Origin: Romanomermis culicivorax
Lineage: Eukaryota > Nematoda > Enoplea > Mermithida > Mermithidae
Direction of reading: 5' to 3'
DNA length: 64,000 nucleotides
NCBI GenBank assembly: GCA_963922205.1
Contig: CAWUHX010000111.1
Coordinates: forward strand, 930,001-994,000
Part shown: positions 11,122 to 25,000 of the stretch, in pieces
Position numbering within the stretch: position 1 is the stretch's first letter
Layout: every line of letters starts with the position of its first letter
Made by a program: the position numbers and the translations under genes
The notes under the pieces: model-generated
What the model was told of the DNA's origin: nothing
The model's database searches: none
The model's input: only the letters and a program-made list of their open reading frames with translations

Positions 11122-13012
11122 AGTGTGCTTGAGCTGAGGAGCCATAATTAGGCGCGAACTAAACTAATACCAACAAAGTTATTTATGTAGTGAACGATAA
11201 CTTTGCGCTGTTACTGAGTTACAAACAGTCGAACTTAAATTGAAAGCTAGAACTGAGTACTTTAATAATCATCAAAGATTTATTCATTTTCCCCTTGAGT
11301 GAACCAAACAGCGAACGTCTGATTTCATGACCTACATTTATTAATTTTGATAATCATCAGCAATAGCATTGTTTCTAGGAAAATATTAAATAAAATCAGA
11401 TAATGATTTAATCAAGCCATCTCAATCAGAACTAAAATCACGTTGATTTTCATCTTTGGATTGTGTCGAAAAACAATGCATAAAAAGCTACAAAAAATTA
11501 TAATTTTGCAATACTATAACCAATCAGTATGTGTATTTTGAAGTTGCTGAAAATTCTGACATTTGTTTGATAGCAGAAGTACTCTGGTAACACAAGAGTC
11601 TCCTGATCTGCTCTGATTTCTATAAAGTGGCACACTTCCCTGTCTTTCATGTTACAAAATTCTTTAATAGCCAGTTGTCAAATTGCTGGATGAAAAAATA
11701 ATACGGGAAGGTGAGTTACAACAAGAAAATGGAGGAAATGTTGATCTGAAACTTTAATTTCTCCCGCTTCTTGTGAACTGCTACACATTCAATATGTCAT
11801 GTCGGAAAAAATTTAGTTAAACTGAAGTAGAGAGCCTACATGTCCGCTGACTGCTCAATTTAGCATAATTTGCCAAGTCTGATGCAGACTTTGATCGCTT
11901 TATCGATATTGTTGCTGGACATTCACGTTTTGTAGCGAGATTTCCTCCGTGTAACCCTAACTAAAGTAAAATACTTTTCTAGCTTGCCAATTTTCCATTT
12001 TGACAAGCGGTTGTTTCCATATACTGCGGCCGGTTACTGTTTACTAGTCCAAGGGGCTTTTCGGAAAGGACCATAACCCATCACACATTACCATACGAAC
12101 AAACACTTCTGGGAGGAAATCAGAAGAATTTTTGATTTACTTCAGCAAAATTATGCTTGCGAAGTCCAAGTACGTAACCGAGGGATTTCGATACTCGAGA
12201 ACCGGAGAGATGTGGATGCGGGTCAAGATTCTTTACCCTCAGGATTCAAGGGCGAAAGGCACAGTCGGAATTCTAACTGACAGATAAATTTCGGGATTTT
12301 TCTATTACAAGAATCGCATTGAAAAATAAGACTTGTCGAGTTTTCACCCCACTGAGGAAGAGTTCGACGTCCCACAGATAATCCCAAATATTGAGTTTTC
12401 AATGAGCGCGGGAATTTTCAAAATACAGCGAAAACTGATTGATCTCGTTAAGATTTAATCAAAAACATAGTTTAGAATGACGTAATTTTGCTTTTGATGG
12501 AGTTATGGGTTGTCGAAATTTGAGACTGATCTCTTTCGCACTTTTTTTGCTACCGATGGTCTGCAAGCACGAGAATTACAACTTTTTTACCGAAACTATT
12601 GATTTTATTTTTATAACCCATTAAGGAATGTTTAATGATTCTTTCATAGCGTGCCAAATAAATTTTTTCTACTGCCATGGCCTAAAAAAAGTATAGCTTT
12701 GCCGGACATATACGAGTCTTTTATTATTTGCTTTCTGAAGAAGTAGAGTACAGTAGGATGTCAAGTGGACATGCCTAAAGGTAACAAAATGCACTTGATC
12801 GTCAATAAATATCATACAAACGAGAATCCTTATCCCTTAAATTACGTGCACCCAAACAAACGTTACAGTAAATCTTTCCACATCACTTTTTGGTCATGTG
12901 TCCTTTGTTTCGAAAACCGGATATGCCGCTACTATAGTATCCGAGGTTCTCTCGACCACCGGATTTTTTCTATTGGGCAGTGTTCCATGCGCATGCCGCA
13001 TTATTAGTTATC
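11122..13012. other. Intergenic between TTR cluster and Kv4 3' end
   Basis: Mostly AT-rich with no recognised gene. It holds a short coding-like ORF at 12153-12287 (listed separately). TTTATT at 12720-12725 is the reverse complement of a poly(A) signal and could serve the minus-strand Kv4 gene, about 290 nt past its stop. Confidence 0.4.
12153..12287 (+). other. Short coding-like ORF, unrecognised
   Basis: A 44-codon frame from ATG runs to TAA, containing YVTEGFRYSRTGEMWMRVK and a GC-rich third-position pattern unlike the flanks. The frame is open upstream to about 12040. An acceptor-like TTTTTGATTTACTTCAG ends at 12144. It could be a true exon or a decayed gene piece. I recognise no family. 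Confidence 0.2.
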
Positions 13013-16000
13013 TCATATTTCGTTATCCGACGAATCGCCTGTCGAATGACCATACTCTTCTATGGCGCACAAATTATTTGGCAAGATGGGCGAAATGGGG
13101 CGATAAATGGCCACGGTCGACGTACAATTCGCGGCCTTTTTGTAGGTTGGAGGCAAAGAGGCGCTCGGACTCGAAGATTTAGGATCGATGGCTGCGGATG
13201 GAGTCAGGACAGTGGGCGAAGATAGCAGAGCCGGGCTGCTACCCCTTTCGTTGGTAGCGTGGAAGAGTTGAAGCTGCAATTGGGAGAAATTCGGTATTTG
13301 CTTTATGCATGAAAATCTTGAAATGTGCATTCTTTGAAAGTCGGGATCACCCTGTACTCAAATTCTTCAATAAAAATTAAGCCCTGATATTCGCCAGTGG
13401 CTGAAGAGAAGTATTATCAGCAGAAGAAGAACAAATTACAAAAACGAGTACGAGCATGTTAACTTTTGGAATCAGTGGGAAAAACATGCAGGAATACCTA
13501 ATGCGATACCTGGTATTGAACGAAGGTGAAGTCGAATCTGAAAAATCTAGTATCAATCAGAAAAAACGTGGGACCCACTTTTTAGCTTCTTATAAGCATT
13601 GAGTCATATGAAATTTACTGACAACCAAACATAGGTGTGAGGGATTTGCGGGTAAAGCCTTTCGGGCTTTTTCCAAATCCAGAAAACCCTCCCAACTTGA
13701 TAGAGATTTTCCAGGCGATTTTGCATCAAAACACAACAAATTGAATGTCAATCGATAGATATTAATGAGATAAATCCAAAAACATGGCTTATTTTTGGTT
13801 GATTTCGAAGTGGTTAAAAATATGTTTAACATCACGCAGATTTCCCTTGTAGCTGACACATGTAACCTACCATCGATTCTTCGCCGACCATTGAAGTGTC
13901 GTGCCGCCTTTTCTGCCTATTCATGTGGTACGCTTTCACTTCATCACTATTAAATCGAACGGTTTTCTTGGAAAAATTGGACTTGGATTTCTGAATTTTG
14001 CAAAAAAACATACACACAATCGAAAAAGTACTGGTGAAGCAGTATGAAGTTTTAATGGTTCCCAGCAGTTCCTAGCAGATTATGAAATATCTCACTCACC
14101 GAATGATAATTATGCCTGCGGCAACACTGACTTGTGCAGCAATTCCATAACTTGTTTTTCCAAAAGGCGTTGAAAGATTCGTCTTCGATGGAAAGCGAGG
14201 TCAGGAGGTCCTTTTCCGTATCTGTATTGGCGACTTCGTGATCCAAAAGATCTCTTTCCTGAAAAGAAGAATGTCAGGATTGAGAATGAAATGCGTTTCG
14301 AGCCGATTTTATTTCGTATTTCTCTACTTTTTTCACTCTCTTTGTTTTCACAAGATGTGCTCATGGAATGCAGTCTTCAAGATTATGCTTATCTATATAA
14401 TACAAGATGGTTCAAAATCAAAAAAGCTTGCTTCATCATGCCAAAAACGAATATCGACATATGGATTTGGGGACTGGGCTCAGACCTCACCCACCGAAAC
14501 AGTGACTATTGAAGGTGAGCAAGACTTTCTTATTCCGAAATGTAGCAAATTTAACATCAATCAATTGAGGTTGTTGAGATCTATTCAAAAATATGATCTG
14601 AAATGATGTATCTTAATGTTTGACAGAGTTGGGGCGGTTAAACTTCTATTAAAATTCAGTTGGCCTCCTCGAGGTTTTCCTTGCTGCATGCTCGGAACAG
14701 CCAGAATGTTCCGACATATTAACATTAGCTTGGTTTATCAAAACTTTAGTGTGACACACTGTGGTAAATCATTGCTCGATTTTTCTGTCATTACCTACAG
14801 TTGAAGTGATAAGCAAAATCTTATCAAGGTATAAAACTCTTTTCTGCTGACTTGCCATCAAAAGATGCAAACTCTGTGTGAAAAAATTCATTGCCCGTCT
14901 ATGCACTGCAGTATTTTATCCTAGCGATCACGATAAAACATACTTTCCTGACGTTTTCAGATTTTGATTATTGAAGATCAACAGAAAATCCGGAAATTCC
15001 TATCTGAATCAGTTGGATATTGAACAAACCGAAAATTTCACGCGGAGTCGACTCAACCAGTTTGAAAACATCAATAAAATTTTCAATGTGGATAAATTTT
15101 GACGCATAATACAGATATTTAGACATACTATAACTTCGAGCCAATTTCCAGGAAATTATGAATACGTGAGAGCTTTTTTGCCAACAACAGTATTTTCCGT
15201 GAAAATCAAAATTGAATAAATCATTGAAAACTGAAAAGAGAAAATTTGGTGGAAATTGGATACCATTCGACGGATCTATCTAAAAACATCTGCCTTGAAA
15301 AGCTATTCAAAAAAAGTCAAGAACTAATCTAAGAGAAAATTTCACCATCGTATCGGCGTTTCGTCCAGCAAGCTTTTTTTCGAACCATTTTTTACTTACT
15401 GTAACTTTTTCTAAGCATTGTATCAGATGGTGGTGTTGTATTTCTAGGATATCTTCTTCTTTCAATTTTTCTAGAGGTATGAGTCCTCGTTCGTAGGCCG
15501 TAACCCGAGCCTCGTGAGCTTTCTTCTTGTTGATCAACGCTTGACCGGAAGCGTGCTTGACCAATTTAATCCTTTGTAGGCGTACGCGCTGAAAAAATGA
15601 ATATGATACATATGCGTTTCAGGTATGAAATTTCTGAAGTCAGATCGTGATAAACAATGATTTATGTCGTTTCTAGTTTCAGATAAGCGGTGACTATAAT
15701 TTTCGGGTCTCATCCGAGCATAGTAAGCCAGTGTCGTTTGGCACATCTCTACTACTAAAGTCCAAATTTTTTGATGTCCGTGAGCTGAAGATTTTTCGAA
15801 ATTCAAATCAGAATAGATCAATAACTCATAATTGTGCTCCAAGTGATCATATAAAATGTGAAAATTGGGCACAATATGGATACGAAATAAAATGAATCCG
15901 GATTAACACGCAAGAAATTTGAACTGGCCACTGTAATACAGCACGTTCATGTTTGGCATGAGTTTTTTACAGTAATCCATTTACAATTACTAGAACTGCA

Positions 16001-19000
16001 TCTTCTCGTGAATTTCAGACAAAATTTGCATAATTAACAAAGAGGGGAGAAAATAAATAACAACAACCTGCAGGTTAGAAGTCATGTTCCAGTCTTTCTA
16101 ATAACCGCAGTGCATCTTGGTGCTTGGTAAATAGATATCATCAAGATAAGTAATTGATTCCGCCCAAATAGTCAATCTTCAAGGCGATCAGGAATTTTTG
16201 TAATAAAACAAGGTAGATCCCGTTGAGAACAGAAAACTTTGTATCTCCATTTTTTAAGGAGTAGTTTGTCAAAACTTGGTCGTCCTCTCCCTGATTTTCT
16301 TTACTGCTGCTTGGCGTTGACAGAAAGACGTCTTATTTTTCTGCACTCTTTTAAAATAAATTTTAAAATGTATGAACAAAAAAATCAACCTTTAGAAGCT
16401 TCTATATATGAAAAATTCGGAAAATAACCACCCAATGAGCGAGGTAGAAAAGAAATGCAATAGCTTTGCGGCTAGCGGAAATAGGAAAAAAGTACTATTT
16501 CCATCATTTAGAAAAATATAAAATTTGAAATATCATGTGACAAGTCTGCCTGGAATAATGTTGCCTTTCGTAAATTTTGATTGACAGCCTATGATTAGAT
16601 ATGACAGGATAGAAAGAAACGTGTTAAGCAGAAGATTAAATCACAACCTCAGACAGTGAATGTAGCAAGTTTGGAGATAACTTTACTCGTAGGTCATCGT
16701 TCATACTGCAAAAGTGCTGCAAGTTCATCAAATGAGCATAACGAAAATATGCAATCCCACAAAAATACTACAAGCTCATAAAAATGTTTGCGTGTGCCGT
16801 GCAAAAAAATTTTCCCTTGTAGATCCTCATAGTGAAATTAGCATGAAGTCAGCAAGATAGGAGCAAAATATACTTAAAATTCTGTCGTATGAAACTACAT
16901 GACTCCACGATATAATAATATGCAGCGACATCGCAAGTATCAATAATGTCGTGTACTTTGTGTAAGTTGTGTGATAAAATTTTTTAGATTTGTATCATGA
17001 TCTAATATTTTGTTGTGATCAGCATTGCAGTCCCGTCAGTGTACAAGCTGAACGAAACCAATCACGTCAGCGGATTGTGACTTAGATTCACATCGTCCAG
17101 ATTACAGTAACCATAACCCTAATAATTTGAGGAAACTTAGGAAATTGAGTAGGAAAATGTAGCTGGACGTTTACAAGATGAGAGAACACTGTCTCCATGG
17201 ATGCTACAGTATGTCAGTTCACACAAAGTTATGAAGATAAAGAATTTATGCAGTCTTAAAAAACACAAGTGAATCAATATGGTGAATATAGCTTGCTGTG
17301 CATATTTCAGAGCTACACATACGATGATGACGTCAGCAAGATTGAAAATATGGTTTTTGCATTCTTTAGTTTCAAGCTAACTAAATTTTAAGAAATTATG
17401 TAGCTGTGCAGAACTTTCACATCAAAGTCATGGTTTCTGTTGAAATTTATGAAAACCTTAGTTATGCAGATCATCGACTATGGTTTTATGGTAAAAAAAA
17501 TCTTACTGCGATCTGATGCAGTATGCCAAACGAAGGCAAAATTGGTCGTTTGATTAATATAACCATAACGGATTGAGAAAGACAGAAATAATACGAGTAA
17601 GTTCATGGGAAAATTTCATAAGTCATATGAATGAAAAACTACTGTTGAACAGTTTGAAGTATGACTCAATGATAAATTACGGTACATTATAAAACCTCGC
17701 ACATTTGAATTTATAAGAATTGTATGTATCGTGCTGTACAGAATTTTTAGAGCAAAGGAGGACATCATTTTCTCTTAGTTCTTTGATAATTTTGTTATTT
17801 TGCAGGTCTTTTTGTACGGCTTCGTTGCAAGAGCATTCTGTTGTAATATGATGCAATATGCTATGACAATGTGCAAAAAAATCCATCTGGGTTCGAGTCT
17901 AATCGTTCGACTACAGTAACATGTTTCACTCTAGAAAAAAGACGAACTATTGCAATTTTCTGACGTCACAAAGTTTACAACTTGCTGACGTCAGAAAATT
18001 CGTCAAAGCTGAAATCCAGCTTACATTTTGAGCTCGTCGTTTATCGGCTCTTTGGCTTTGGTGATAAATGCGGCTGAAATTTGAAACGATGACCGGCACC
18101 GGCAGGGCGATGACGAGCACGCCGCTCAGCGAGCATACACCTCCGACGATTTTACCCATTGTCGTCGTTGGCACCATATCGCCGTACCTTCAGGGATAAA
18201 AGTCATTTTTTCACAATTTCGATTTTCGGAGAAAAGCTCTCGGACTTCTAGAAGTTATTTGAATATTTTCGCATAAAAATCCAATACCCCACTCATTTTG
18301 AAATGATGATGCAGCGATCGCAGTTTCGGCAAACGCAGCTTTGCTAGAAATCGGGAGATCAAATCCAATAATCATTAAATGATTGAAAAAGTGATTATTA
18401 TGGAGTCTGTATCATGAAGAAAAACTTATCCAACAGAGTCAACGATCCTGTTATAATTTTGAATAAAAGTTCGGCTGCGACCTCGCTGCATTGCTCATTA
18501 CAACATGAATGGAATATAGACATTTGAGACATATAAAGAGGAGCCTTTTCATAAAAATTCTTAAGATAAAAGATTCCCTCTAGAATATTTCTGAAATTCG
18601 AGATTTTTTCGAAAAACATATTTTCCTCAGTGTGAATTAAACATCAGAAACGAGGAAAATCTATAGTAGGCCAACCAAATTTTAACCACAGTTTAACCAT
18701 CCCTTAACTTACTAAAAATTGGTACACTTAATTAATATATTTGTTACACACTTAATTTACTAAAAATTGGTACACTTCATACACCTTATTGGTACATTTA
18801 AATCATGCTTTTATATAGGTCTAAATTGAGATGTATCGATTAATGCCCCCTTTCAAGTGCTTTGGAACAAAAAGGTTTCGGCTCGCCTAGAAAATTGACC
18901 ACCTTGCTCGGGTCAAAAATATACCTAGGTATAACCTGAATCTGAATCGAAAAGTCTGGAAGACTGTTCGAAACTGCTGCGTTCCTAAAGATCATCAAAA

Positions 19001-22000
19001 TTTTCTCTATAATAATAATGTTAATGGGGATTTTTTCTCGAAAATTTCTACTACTCTCGTAGAACGTTGAACAATACATTCGTTATAGAATTGTTCAGAC
19101 GCGTCTTCGAATCAGCTTTTTGGAAAATTTTAGACGATCAACACCATTCCAAACACACGCTCCAGGTTTTTATGAGAATGACTAGAACATCAACTTTCAT
19201 CAACTATCAAAGAGCAAATGGATTCTCGATTGTTGAAAAGAACATGCAAAATTTTTTCCAAAATTCTGTCTTAGCGTCACTAAAATTCACAGAAAACGAG
19301 AATCATAAAAACATTTTTTGAAAAAACATTTCCCCCGAAAAGCCTGTAAAATCTCATTCTATTCTAATCTATTCTAATTTCTCCCCTAGAAATATTTGTT
19401 CCCAGAAGTTATACCATGAGCTCTTTCATTCACAGTAAATTACTGCTTTTCGATATCAGTTTTTACCTCTTTTCTTAGAATAATCAGCAGTATTCAGCTA
19501 TTGCGATGTGAGCTTGCTTTGCAGATGCTCCACTACAAATGCAAACTATTTAGATTTTGAGCTTCCCGTTCATGTTGATAATCATTAGCAAAATTACTGA
19601 TCGAGGAAAATTTTCACATTTCAAATCTTTATTTGAAGGCTGCAAAGGGGTGCGGAATCCATTCAGACATTCAATTTTTCTGGCTGAAAAGATAGACTAT
19701 GAAAAACTACAGAATTTTGTGTTTAGCCGTTAATTTCGAAAATGCATGAAATTTCGATTTGTGATCCTTTGTCTTCAAATGGCACACAGTGAGAGCACAA
19801 TTGTCACGGTCACAGACTTGCCATAGAAAGGAAAATAATGACCCTTATCTCAGCGCTCTTCGAAAAAATATTATCAAATTCTCTCAAGAAAAAAGTTTCT
19901 CAGATAGTGCCAATAGAAATAGTTGGTTCGATTTCTATATATTATTTTCATCTTCCAGTGATTTGGTATGCTCCCCCAAGTCATAAGCCTGAAATCTTCA
20001 CATTCAATTCAGATAAAACTAGATTCTGATTAACTGCCAGATTTTGAGGATTAATTGTTTATTCTTGACACTATTTCATACTGCTAGTTTTGTATCACCA
20101 GTGTTTTTTACTAAACTTGGAAAACCATGGTTCCCTGTTGAATTTTATCATCTGCTTATCAACAAAAATAGCGAAAATATGTCGGTTAACAGTAAATGAT
20201 TGCTCTTGGATCACATATTTTATCAGTAACTGAAGATCAAGAAACTAGCATTTATGCACATAATGCTTGTAAATATTAAACGTGAAAAGCAGGTATTATT
20301 TCATATTTTTAGGATTTTCTGCTAAACCATATGTCGCTTAATTTGGAAACTTATGAGCCTACTCAACTAACCCGCACCTCTTTTTGAATAAAAGACCCCA
20401 TTTTAAAAGCTTTGTGTAAACTACTTTGAGGCCATAGGAAAATGGGCACTAGCATTTTATGAAACACAGACCACAGGAAAGTGGCAACTGTTCAAAATAT
20501 GAATATGAAAATACGAAAATATCCGTGATTGTATGACAAATATCCTAAACATTTCGGATTATGGTATGATCCTCTTGTACGGTATCATTTTGCAAGGATT
20601 GCATTAAATTTCATGTTCTGGATGGTCAAAGTATTTTTTCATTGAAGTTTAATTTTAAATCATGATTATAAAATTTTTTTGAAACCAAACAGTTGCTATC
20701 CAGATAAAATTTGAATTGGCATAAAATTCTGAAACACACTATACTCCATTCATTTTGAAATGATCGATGCAACGGGTAGAGTTTCAGTAAAGGCAGCCTT
20801 ACTTGAAATCAGGAAATCAATTTCAATAATCTTGAAACGATTGAAAAAATTGATCATCGAGGACTCTGTATCGTGAAAAAAAATATCGATCAGAGTTAAA
20901 GGGCCTTCCACAATTTTGGATAAAAATTTGACTGCGATCTCGGCTGTATCGCTCATTTCAAAATGAATGGAGTATAGTAATACTCGTAGAATATCTCAAT
21001 CGAACGCCAAAGATCGGGAGATCCGCTCTGGTTACTGCAATATAGCAATTTCATGCTGGCGTTTTCTGGATCACCCCTCAAATCCCGGATATGCATGTTT
21101 ATCTAAAATGCGGCGAAATCTTTCAAAAAACAATATTCTCTGGATTCTTGTAAAAATTCCCAATCCTCGACTATGTTCAACATATTATTTTTCGATTTAT
21201 TCAGGGCTATCACATTTTTCAAAATAGAAACAAAGATCTATCTAGAATATGAAAAGAATATTTTCCTTGTTTAATTTATTATTTTGACAAGTAGGGTCTC
21301 TTTTTTCTGTTAATTTTCGGAACTGAAAAATTCCGGGGAACATATGTTCCACCAAAAAATTCCAAAAATGAGGGTGAAGAAGGTCTTTTTCTTCCACTTA
21401 AACACTTCTTCTACAATTGCTCACCCCAATGTCGTCATCGTCACCTGAAAAAAGAAGCGAAAATAAATTTTTCCGCATAAAATACGCTAATTTAGAAGCA
21501 GACGGAAAACATAAAAAATAAAAACAACATTGCCCCCAAGTTCGAAGTATGGAGCCTCAATGAATGTGAGAATTGTTCATTGAAATTTATTGAACAATCT
21601 CCTGTGAGCACCATTTTCGAGAATCAAAACGTGTTAGCTGACCAATGCCTGATTATGACTGATTTTAATTGTAATTTGTGACTTGATTTTTCGGTTAATT
21701 ACACACATTAAAAATTAACCCATCTCAATTCATATTATCAATCTTTTTTTCAAGGAAAACGAAATAGGAAGCTTTGAACTGCAAAAATTAAAAAAAAACT
21801 TTCAAGCTTAAACAATTAATGGCTCAATAATCAAACTTTAAAACAAGCGAAAAAAGAATTGAGCCTGGAAAATAAGGATAGAGAAAATCTTGAACTTCTA
21901 AGAATCGGAGAATAATCCAAAATACAGATCAATTTATGTGCTTTGTGGATTGGGAAAAATTGAATCAGAAATAATTCAAATATACAGAAGCGTGTTCTAT

Positions 22001-25000
22001 TCATGGTTTATCCAAAACCTGAAAAAAAATTTTCGTATGGGTAATTTTTTTATTTTTCAATATCGAGGCACTTTCAGTGTCAAAATCTATAATTTTAGAT
22101 AAAAAAAACATCCAGCATCAGCAAACATTGCTTGAATTTCGGGTTTCCGAGCTATAATCTTGTTGAGCCGGCAGATGTTAGAGAAATTTGCTCACAAAAA
22201 TATGTCGAAAGTTTCAAGGACGTTCACCGGAGGAAATTCCAATACTGGGTATGTTATAGTGCCTTGTATAAACCGAAGCAAAAAACTGAGTAACATTACA
22301 CAAGTCGTTCTCAACAGTGGACCTTATTTACATTAAAACGTGTACACTGGAAAATAGGGCTACACCTTATCTCTTAAAATATGATTGTTGTACATAGAGC
22401 TCACAGAGGTCTAGAAGTTATCTCACATGCTCACAAACGGATCACATAGCGTTTCTAATCTGAAAAATTTTGAAATTCAGGCTCATATATCTCAGAAAAT
22501 ATCAAAAAGCGGGCAACTCATCGGAGGAACAATATTACATATCTTTCGAATGAATGCATTTACATGTATTTCTATAGTTGTTGAGATCAGGCATAGACGG
22601 ACAGTACATTTAGACAAATTTTAGGTTAACTGAGATCCAGTGGAGAAAACGACTAGTTTAACATTGCTTAACTCAATTTGGGTTCGTGCTACCGAATGCA
22701 CTATGACATGATTGATTTCAGAATTTTCTCTGCAAAACGTTCTCTCGTAAGAGTAAATGATACAGAGCGTTCAGAAGCAGATTGTAGAAGAATGCGTGTC
22801 CGGACTATGAAATTCCATGAAAAAGAAGCCCAGAGATGTTCCTATTTTTGCAAGAATTCGTCACAAACGAGTTTCTTTAGAATGTTCTCCATCCCATACG
22901 CATGCTAGTAATTTACACTAATCTTTTTTGCCCGTAAGCCATATTTATACTAAAATTAGCATAAATGTGGTCTACAGTGGTTAGTTTCCCAATTACCGAT
23001 CTTAGTAACGGGAAAAGACGAGAAGATGCTGAGACGTGCATCACACTAAATTTGTAAGCATTACAATAATGATCATTAGGGAAAGCGTTAATCTGTAAAA
23101 CTCTATCCAATACATAGTTCTGAAGTTTGATGAAGTTCAGATGTTCATACATCCGAAATGGCGCGAGATCAGATTGGATAGATGGCGAAATGGCGCGAGA
23201 TCACATTGGATAGAGATGGAATTTTTCTATATTATCCAGCTCTATCCAATGTGATCTTTTACTTGTCTATATCTGCTAGTTGCTCAGCTCAGGTGAGATA
23301 AACTCTCGATTGTTCAGCACATTTATGCAAATTTCAGTGTAATGAAGGCACATGAACAACAATGATCGGTGTAACATTAATTGGGCTATCGAACGCACTG
23401 TAAAACGTGTGATTTCAGAATTTACACTTAAAGATCGTCCCTCGCTTGCTTAAAAATTTCCTTTCGAAGACCAAAAGCAGCTCAAAATTTCTAGAATGTC
23501 ATTTACAAAAAGAAATCTTTATCGAAATGCTCAAAATTTAATACTGCTTACTATAGTGTACCAAAAAGCGGCCGGTATGGACACGAAAGGCGTGTGGGTA
23601 TTTTTCTTTTCGCAATAATATATTATAGTGGCGAATATAACGATCGCCATGGCCAAACTGAACACCAAAAAGCCCAATTCGTTGGCACAACTTTTCAAAG
23701 TATAGCCCAATATCCTTAAACCCTGGGAATGGCGCGAAAATTTAAAAATTCGAAAAACCCTGAATACTCGCAACGTTACGAAAGCACCGCTCAAATCTTT
23801 GTTGTCCTGGAGCCAGAATCCTGCGAAAAATAATGTGGTGAAGTTTTTTTGACGTCATCAAGACTTCAGACGATCAAGTATTTAGCACATTACGCGAGAC
23901 GAACAATAATTTCGCAGTGTATTACAGTATCCCAAGCAGATGTAGCTTTCCTACTTTTTGCACTCATCTAGTCTCACATTACTGAGGTTCAGTGTCCTTA
24001 TTTCACACATGATCCGAGAAACGTGAAACGGCTGGTTTTGTGGTTTTATCTGCATCATTTTTGGAATATTTCAACCGACTTTATTTCAGATGATAATGTA
24101 GTTAAAAATTACAGCAATTTGATTTCAGATTACATGGATGATGTGCAGCTCAGAAATTGGTGAAAATTTTTTAAAGTTACAAGATTAATTTCATGACAGC
24201 TGCCGCCGAAAGAAACAGCACTTGCGTGGAACAACATTGAACCATCTGGCTAATGTTGTTTCTTCGACAGAAGTAGATAATCATGATTAAATTCAAGTCC
24301 AAAGAGTCCAATCAAAACTTGGAATTTAAAAAAGATCGTCACACGCAAGGTGATCCAAGGAAGAAAAATGTGAGCTACAGTAACCTAAAAACATTCGATA
24401 TTCTGGGTTTTCACATCAAGCTTCAGAATTACTATAACATCACGTCTTTTTATTTAATAAATATTCACATTCCACAATCTGATTCAGGGCTTCATATGAA
24501 ATGCCTGATTTTCGTGGTTTCACATGAATTTGACTGTGATTCCACTTTTTAACAGTAGTAGCTTACTATTTGTATTTCAGATAGTGATGAAATATCTTGG
24601 GTAAAAGTCAGCGATATTCTGCGAATCAGCATATCCTCGCGATTATTAATTATAAAGTTGAAATTTTGAAGTAAGAAGTTTTCTGTAGCGCCAACGTGAG
24701 TAACACCTCGCTATATCTTCATGCCGTTAAATGGGATTGTTATGCTATCCTATACAATTCGACTGGTTTCTATGCAAATCAAATCGAAGTTGACTTCAAC
24801 AAAAAACCGTTTTTCCGACATGTTGGATGCGAAAGCTTTGTGTTCAAACAAAACTTGAAATATGAAAGAGCCAAGAATCAAACGTTATCTTCATAATGTT
24901 TTAGGTGATCAGAATGAAGCACGATTTGCAAGATTTTGGAAGGCTTAAAACTTCCAGACGTGTATCGAATCAATGGAAAGATGAGCACGTTGTTGTGCGC

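Noticed and set aside
12765-13225. Plus-strand ORFs overlapping the Kv4 last exon
   Set aside because: The minus strand has a good acceptor and an in-phase coding exon here; the plus-strand frames are its shadows.
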